From CAXTSE01 sp964246985 (lineage in GTDB: Bacteria; Actinomycetota; Actinomycetes; Actinomycetales; Microbacteriaceae): a stretch of DNA of 64,000 nucleotides. The position numbers and the translations under genes were made by a program. The stretch's first letter is position 1; each line of letters opens with the position of its first letter. The stretch lies in the NCBI GenBank assembly GCA_964246985.1, contig CAXTSE010000005.1, positions 160,411 through 224,410 of the forward strand. The letters are read 5' to 3'. Positions 58,240 to 64,000 of this stretch are shown here, one piece after another. The notes under the pieces are model-generated. The model had not been told where the DNA came from, made no database searches, and saw nothing but the letters and a program-made list of their open reading frames with translations.

Positions 58240-58488
58240 ATGCAGACCGACATCCACCCCGAGTACAAGGCGGTCGTCTTCCGCGACCTCGCCAGCGGCG
58301 AGACCTTCCTCACGCGCTCGACCGTCTCGAGCGACAAGACCATCGAGCTCGACGGTGAGACCTACCCGGTGATCGACGTCGAGATCTCCTCTGCCTCGCA
58401 CCCGTTCTACACGGGCAAGCAGCGCATCATGGACTCGGCCGGTCGCGTCGAGAAGTTCAACTCGCGCTACAAGGGCTTCAGCAAGTAG
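58240..58488 (+). CDS. rpmE2: 50S ribosomal protein L31 type B
   Basis: An 82-aa ribosomal protein L31 of the type B form. It opens with the MQTDIHPEY segment and contains VVFRDLASGETFLTRSTV and HPFYTGKQR, but lacks the CxxC zinc-binding cysteines of type A L31. In several bacteria the zinc-free form is made under zinc limitation and replaces type A; no Zur-like operator is recognised upstream, so this regulation is not supported here. It has its own TAATAT promoter, a CCGGAG ribosome site and a strong terminator. Confidence 0.96.
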   Translation: MQTDIHPEYKAVVFRDLASGETFLTRSTVSSDKTIELDGETYPVIDVEISSASHPFYTGKQRIMDSAGRVEKFNSRYKGFSK

Positions 58489-58504
58489 TCCCGCAGCTCG
58501 TCAC

Positions 58505-58534
58505 GAGACCGGCCAGGTGATCCTGGCCGGTTTC
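58505..58534 (+). terminator. rpmE2 terminator
   Basis: A 13-bp stem including ACCGGCCAGG and CCTGGCCGGT with a TGAT loop, starting 17 nt after the rpmE2 stop codon and followed by a TTTCGTCGTT tail. It also lies downstream of the convergent exonuclease gene. Confidence 0.75.
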
Positions 58535-58563
58535 GTCGTTAACGTGCGGTCGGCGGGCGCCGC

Positions 58564-60246
58564 TCAGAAGAGCGACGGACGACGCTCGATCCAGAGCGGC
58601 AGCAGCGACTCTCGAGTGAGGGGCGCGATGTCGACGGCGATGTCGTCGACGTGCTCGATCCAGAGCAGCTCCTCGATCTCGCCGCTCGCGGTCACCGGTG
58701 CCGACGTCGAGAGGTAGAACACCTCGGCACGCACGATCGTGTTCTCCTCGTTGGCGGCCTCGGCACGGAAGCTGCCGATGTACTCGGTCTCTCCCTGGTC
58801 GATCTCGATGCCGAGCTCCTCGCTCAGCTCGCGCGTGAGCGCGGTGAGCGCGCTCTCGCCGGGCTCGATCTTGCCGCCCGGCTGCATGAAGACGCTGGTG
58901 CCGGCCTTCCGCACCAGCAGGTTGCGGCCGGCGGGGTCGGTGACGATGGCGGCCGCGAGGCGTAGCACGGTCGGCTTCGGGGGCGCGGGAACGTCCTCGG
59001 CGGCCGGTTCCGGGTCGGGCACGGATGCGGGGGAGCCGTCGACGGGCTGCCCCTCCTGCCAGGCGGGGTCGTCGACGGGATCGCTGTCGTCGTCGACCGC
59101 GTCCGAGCGGTCGAAGGGGAACTCGAGCTCGGCGGGGTCGGCGGGCGCATGGTCGGCGGGCTCGGCATGGTCGTCAGAGGCGCTGGGCAGTACCGCGTCG
59201 AAGGACGCCTGCTCGTCGAACGCGTCGGCACGGTCGCTCTCGTCGACATCGTCGTCGTCGCGACCGGCGTCGTCACCGTGGGCGCCCGCGATGAACGCGT
59301 CGTCCTCCGCGACGATCTCGGCTGCGGTCTCGATGTCGTCGAGCGAGAACGGCAGCTGCGTCGCAGCCGTGTCGTCGAAGCTCGGGGCCGTGCTCTCGGC
59401 CGCCAGCTGTGCCGCCACCGACGTGCGCGCGGACGCCGGCGCGGCGATGATCTCGCGCGGTCGGAACTCGGAGAAATCCAGGATCGGCACCCGCCCGGGC
59501 CGAGGATCGGGCACGGGGATCGGCTGCGTGTCCTCGTAGGCCATGACGTCGTCCAGGGGACGAAGCGGCCATGAGGCGTCGGCGACATAGTCGGCGTCGC
59601 CCTTCTTCGTGCGCACGTAGTCCTGGAAGCTGGCCGCCTGCGTGCGGTACCAGATCTCCTGCCGGCCGTGGAGGTCGGCCAGGGAGAGGTCGAGCTCGTC
59701 GGGGAAGGCGCGCGCCATCGCCTGCGCGACGCGGCCGGCCGCGATCGCATCCGCACCCGCGTCGTGCGCATCGTCGAGGGCGACGCCGTAGCGCTCGGCA
59801 GCCGCGACGAGCGTGCGCTTGCCCTTGCGGTAGCGGTCGAGGGCCTTGTCGATGACGAGAGGATCGATGACGGGCGAGGGCAGCTCGATCGGCGCGAGGC
59901 GATGGCGACGGCACTCGCGGTCGAGCAGCGACAGGTCGTACGGCGCGTTGTAGACGACGAGCGGGACGCCGAGGCCGAACAGCGCCCGGAGCGTCTGGGT
60001 GATCTCGGCGACGACGAGGGCGGCCGGTCGCCCGTCCTCCTGCGCGCGCTGGGTCGTGATGCCGTGCACCTCGCTGGCGGCCTCGGGGATCGGGATGCCG
60101 GGGTCGGCGAGCCAGTCCCAGCGCGAGACGACGGAGCCGTCGGCCTCGAGCACCGCGACGCATGCGGAGACGATGCGGCTGGTGTCGACGTCGACGCCGG
60201 TGGTCTCGAGATCGAAGACCGCGAGCCGGCCGCTCCAGGTGCTCAT
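58564..60246 (-). CDS. DnaQ-like exonuclease fused to a NUDIX hydrolase
   Basis: A 560-aa fusion protein in one continuous frame. Residues 1-225 are a DEDDh 3'-5' exonuclease: FDLETTG with Asp12 and Glu14, VVYNAPYDLSLLDREC, and the HDAGADA end motif. Residues ~225-430 are a linker very rich in Asp, Glu, Pro and Ala. Residues 432-560 are a NUDIX domain with the full box GGKIEPGE...RELSEELG (457-479) and a substrate typical of nucleoside diphosphate-X hydrolases. ATG 60246 has TACTCT 6 nt upstream on the minus strand. Whether the NUDIX part cleans oxidised nucleotides for the exonuclease is a guess. Confidence 0.87.
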   Translation of the reverse strand: MSTWSGRLAVFDLETTGVDVDTSRIVSACVAVLEADGSVVSRWDWLADPGIPIPEAASEVHGITTQRAQEDGRPAALVVAEITQTLRALFGLGVPLVVYNAPYDLSLLDRECRRHRLAPIELPSPVIDPLVIDKALDRYRKGKRTLVAAAERYGVALDDAHDAGADAIAAGRVAQAMARAFPDELDLSLADLHGRQEIWYRTQAASFQDYVRTKKGDADYVADASWPLRPLDDVMAYEDTQPIPVPDPRPGRVPILDFSEFRPREIIAAPASARTSVAAQLAAESTAPSFDDTAATQLPFSLDDIETAAEIVAEDDAFIAGAHGDDAGRDDDDVDESDRADAFDEQASFDAVLPSASDDHAEPADHAPADPAELEFPFDRSDAVDDDSDPVDDPAWQEGQPVDGSPASVPDPEPAAEDVPAPPKPTVLRLAAAIVTDPAGRNLLVRKAGTSVFMQPGGKIEPGESALTALTRELSEELGIEIDQGETEYIGSFRAEAANEENTIVRAEVFYLSTSAPVTASGEIEELLWIEHVDDIAVDIAPLTRESLLPLWIERRPSLF

Positions 60247-60252
60247 GCGGTC

Positions 60253-60258
60253 AGAGTA
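60253..60258 (-). promoter_or_regulatory. -10 box (TACTCT) of the exonuclease-NUDIX gene
   Basis: On the minus strand TACTCT ends 6 nt before the ATG at 60246, as in glgC. Confidence 0.45.
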
Positions 60259-60311
60259 CGGTCAACACCCGACCGCGCCGCGGCGACGCTCGGGGGTGGG
60301 GGAAAACCGGT

Positions 60312-62039
<1,728 letters not shown>

Positions 62040-62045
62040 CACCCG

Positions 62046-62051
62046 AGTCTA
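62046..62051 (-). promoter_or_regulatory. -10 box (TAGACT) of treS
   Basis: On the minus strand TAGACT is followed 6 nt later by the GTG at 62039. The divergent alpha/beta hydrolase has an identical box at 62077-62082. Confidence 0.5.
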
Positions 62052-62076
62052 AGGAGGCGGAGGCCGTGCTCCGTCA

Positions 62077-62082
62077 TAGACT
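62077..62082 (+). promoter_or_regulatory. -10 box (TAGACT) of the alpha/beta hydrolase gene
   Basis: TAGACT ends 9 nt before the ATG at 62092, giving a leader of only a few bases at most. Confidence 0.45.
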
Positions 62083-62091
62083 CGGGTCTCG

Positions 62092-62976
62092 ATGGCCGTT
62101 CCCACACCGCACGCCGCTGCCCTCGCCGAGATCCCGGTCAGCGAGGCGACCGTCGAGGTCCTCGGGAGCGCGACGCGCTACTGGATCTACGGCCCGGCGG
62201 ATGCGGCGGTCACCCTCGTCCTCGTGCACGGGTACCGCGGTGACCACCACGGTCTCGAGCCGGTCGTCGCGCGGCTTCCCGGCATCCGCATCGTCTCTCC
62301 GGACCTGCCCGGATTCGGCTCGTCGACCCCGATGACCGGAGCCCCGCACTCGGTCGCGGGGTACGCGCGGTGGCTCGACGGGTTCCTCACGGCACTCGAC
62401 CTGCGCGGCACTGCCGTGCTGCTCGGGCACTCGTTCGGCTCCATGGTGGCCTCGCTGGCGGTGGCCGAGGGCCTGCCGACGCCTCGCCTCATCCTCGTGA
62501 ACCCGATCTCGACCGACCCGCGGCTCGGCGGCGGCAAGGTGCTCAACGCGCTCACCCGCGGCTACTACGGTCTGGCGCGACGGCTGCCCGATCGCGCGGG
62601 CCGCGCGATGCTCGGCAACTGGGTCATCGTGCAGGGGATGAGTATGGCGCTCGTGAAGACGCCGGACCGGGCTCTGCGCCGCTGGATCCACGAGGAGCAC
62701 CACCGCTACTTCAGCGCCTTCAGCGACACCGCGACGGTCGCCGAGGGGTTCGATGCCTCGACGAGCACCAACGTGACGGTGAACGCTGCGCGGATCCGGG
62801 TTCCGACCCTCATCATCGCGGGCGACGACGACACGATCGCCCCCGCCTCGGGCCAGCACCTCCTGGCCGAGCTGGTGCCGGACTCGACGCTCGTGATGAT
62901 CCCCGGTGTCGGGCACCTGGTGCACTACGAGAAGGCGGCGGAGGCCGCGTCCGCGATCCGCGAGTTCGTCGGGTGA
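62092..62976 (+). CDS. Alpha/beta hydrolase
   Basis: A 294-aa alpha/beta hydrolase. The oxyanion region is LVLVHGYRGDHHG. The nucleophile elbow is GHSFGS with Ser, the acid is in the DDDTIAP segment and the His in GVGHLVHYEKA, so the triad is complete. There is no signal peptide. The substrate is unknown; esterases, lipases and peptidases share this fold. It is divergent from treS with a TAGACT -10 box 9 nt upstream, and is followed 10 nt later by the glycosyltransferase gene, which may be in the same transcript. Confidence 0.88.
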   Translation: MAVPTPHAAALAEIPVSEATVEVLGSATRYWIYGPADAAVTLVLVHGYRGDHHGLEPVVARLPGIRIVSPDLPGFGSSTPMTGAPHSVAGYARWLDGFLTALDLRGTAVLLGHSFGSMVASLAVAEGLPTPRLILVNPISTDPRLGGGKVLNALTRGYYGLARRLPDRAGRAMLGNWVIVQGMSMALVKTPDRALRRWIHEEHHRYFSAFSDTATVAEGFDASTSTNVTVNAARIRVPTLIIAGDDDTIAPASGQHLLAELVPDSTLVMIPGVGHLVHYEKAAEAASAIREFVG

Positions 62977-62986
62977 GCGTGCTCTC

Positions 62987-64000
62987 GTGAGGATCTTCGC
63001 CGACTGCCGGTACACCCGCATCGGCCACCACGACGGCATCAGCCGCTACGGGGCGCGGGTCACCGGCGCCCTCGCGCCGCTGGCCGCCGCTCGCGGCCAC
63101 AGCGTCACGATGCTGATCAGCGACCCGGCGCAGCTGACGATGCTGCCCGACCTTCCGCACGAGATCATCTCGGGCCCGACGAGCGTCCACGAGCCGAGCG
63201 TTGCCCGTCAGATCAACGCCTTCCAGCCCGACGTGGTGTTCACACCGATGCAGACGATGGGCGGATCGGGGCGGCGCTATGGGCTCGTGAAGACCCTGCA
63301 CGACCTCATCTACTACCGCAACCGCACGCCCCCGCGCGATCTGCCGGCGGCGGTGCGCGTGCTCTGGCGGCTGTACCACCTGGCGTGGTGGCCCCAGCGG
63401 ATCCTGCTGAACCAGGCCGACGAGGTCGCGACGATCTCGTCGACCACCCGCGGCCTCATGGAGCAGCACCGGCTGACGAGGCGCCGCATCTCGATCGTGG
63501 CCAACGCGGCCGAGTCGGTGCCGGGATCCGACGCCCCTCGGCTCATGCCGCCCACTCGCTCCCTGCTCTACATGGGCTCGTACATGCCCTACAAGAACGT
63601 CGAGACGCTGGTGCGTGCCGTGGCGACGATGCCGGGGTACCGCCTGCACCTGCTGAGCCGCATCGGCGAGGCCGATCGCGCGCGGCTGGCCGCCCTGGCG
63701 CCCGCGCACGCGCTGAGGTTCCACGACGGGGTCACCGACGCCGAGTATCAGGAGCTGCTGCGGCACGCGACCGCGCTCGTGCACGCCTCGCTCGACGAGG
63801 GGTTCGGCATCCCGCTGATCGAGGCGATGAGCGTGGGCACACCGGTCGTCGTCAGCGACATCCCGATCTTCCGGGAGGTGGGGGCGGATGCGGCGAGCTA
63901 CTTCCAGCCCACCGATCCCGCGGATGCGGCGCGTGCCATCCGCGCCCTCGAGGACCCGGCGCTCTGGCGCTCGCGCTCGGACCTTGGCCGCGTCGCGGCC
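62987..64000 (+). CDS. Glycosyltransferase family 4 protein (3' truncated)
   Basis: The first 338 codons of a GT-B fold glycosyltransferase; the end lies beyond the window. The N-terminal acceptor domain begins RIFADCRYTRIGHHDGISRYG, with the family G-x-x-R-Y pattern. The C-terminal donor domain shows LYMGSYMPYKNVETLV and the E-x7-E motif DEGFGIPLIEAMSVGTPVV. It is most like mannosyl- or glucosyltransferases of surface or glycolipid synthesis; the sugar cannot be told. The GTG at 62987 starts 10 nt after the hydrolase stop codon. No frameshift is visible up to the edge. Confidence 0.86.
   Translation, partial: MRIFADCRYTRIGHHDGISRYGARVTGALAPLAAARGHSVTMLISDPAQLTMLPDLPHEIISGPTSVHEPSVARQINAFQPDVVFTPMQTMGGSGRRYGLVKTLHDLIYYRNRTPPRDLPAAVRVLWRLYHLAWWPQRILLNQADEVATISSTTRGLMEQHRLTRRRISIVANAAESVPGSDAPRLMPPTRSLLYMGSYMPYKNVETLVRAVATMPGYRLHLLSRIGEADRARLAALAPAHALRFHDGVTDAEYQELLRHATALVHASLDEGFGIPLIEAMSVGTPVVVSDIPIFREVGADAASYFQPTDPADAARAIRALEDPALWRSRSDLGRVAA

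Overview
The window comes from a high-GC actinobacterial chromosome, most likely Microbacteriaceae and closest in style to Microbacterium. This rests on the high GC content, the actinobacterial marker genes (whiA, rbpA, opcA, the single-domain GT4-type glgA, an EspC-like protein), and conserved gene order (uvrA-uvrC-rapZ-whiA, gap-pgk-tpiA-secG-rbpA, tkt-tal-pgi-zwf-opcA-pgl). I see no rRNA, tRNA, CRISPR array, prophage or transposase. No gene-free stretch is longer than about 300 bases. The window opens inside the 3' part of a ptsH-like HPr gene and closes inside a GT4 glycosyltransferase.

Layout. (1) 1-7.8 kb: HPr tail, a DUF885 hydrolase, a secreted gametolysin-like metalloprotease with three C-terminal DUF5648-type repeats, a LURP-one protein, ribosomal protein S1, a GNAT enzyme and a DUF4126 membrane protein. 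(2) 7.9-17.5 kb: coaE, the excision-repair genes uvrB, uvrA and uvrC, then rapZ and whiA. (3) 17.5-22 kb: superoxide dismutase, the lower-glycolysis genes gap-pgk-tpiA, secG and rbpA. (4) 22-30.2 kb, minus strand: a pentose-phosphate operon tkt-tal-pgi-zwf-opcA-pgl. (5) 30.3-33.3 kb: ctaB and ctaA (haem O and haem A synthesis) flanking an AbiEi/DUF559-like protein and a repeat-derived hairpin. (6) 33.5-37.5 kb: a SUF Fe-S operon, sufB-sufD-Rieske ferredoxin-sufC-sufT, with no local sufS, sufU or sufR. (7) 37.6-40.4 kb: a small P-loop kinase-like gene, bioY and an ABC-F ATPase. (8) 40.4-47.5 kb: a sugar-utilisation locus with a LacI regulator, GH2 and GH43 glycosidases and an ABC importer without its own ATPase. 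Two matching palindromic operators are visible. (9) 47.5-51.1 kb: an unusual zinc-ribbon SDR, SURF1, two small conserved genes and a FabG-type reductase. (10) 51.1-54.2 kb, minus strand: a type VII secretion-linked polymorphic toxin cassette, with a YbaB-like protein, an EspC-like protein, a toxin with a C-terminal PD-(D/E)XK-like nuclease, a DUF6572 protein and an unknown protein. (11) 54.2-64 kb: serB, the divergent glycogen genes glgC/glgA, an orphan ABC ATPase, rpmE2 (type B L31), a DnaQ-exonuclease/NUDIX fusion, a TreS-family amylase, an alpha/beta hydrolase and a GT4 enzyme.

Most of the window is core metabolism. The accessory parts are the sugar locus, the toxin cassette, the metalloprotease and the exonuclease-NUDIX fusion. 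A signal running through the whole window is a TANNNT -10 box placed 6-7 nt before the start codon of more than ten genes, which suggests widespread leaderless transcription. In two places the -10 box contains the stop codon of the preceding gene.
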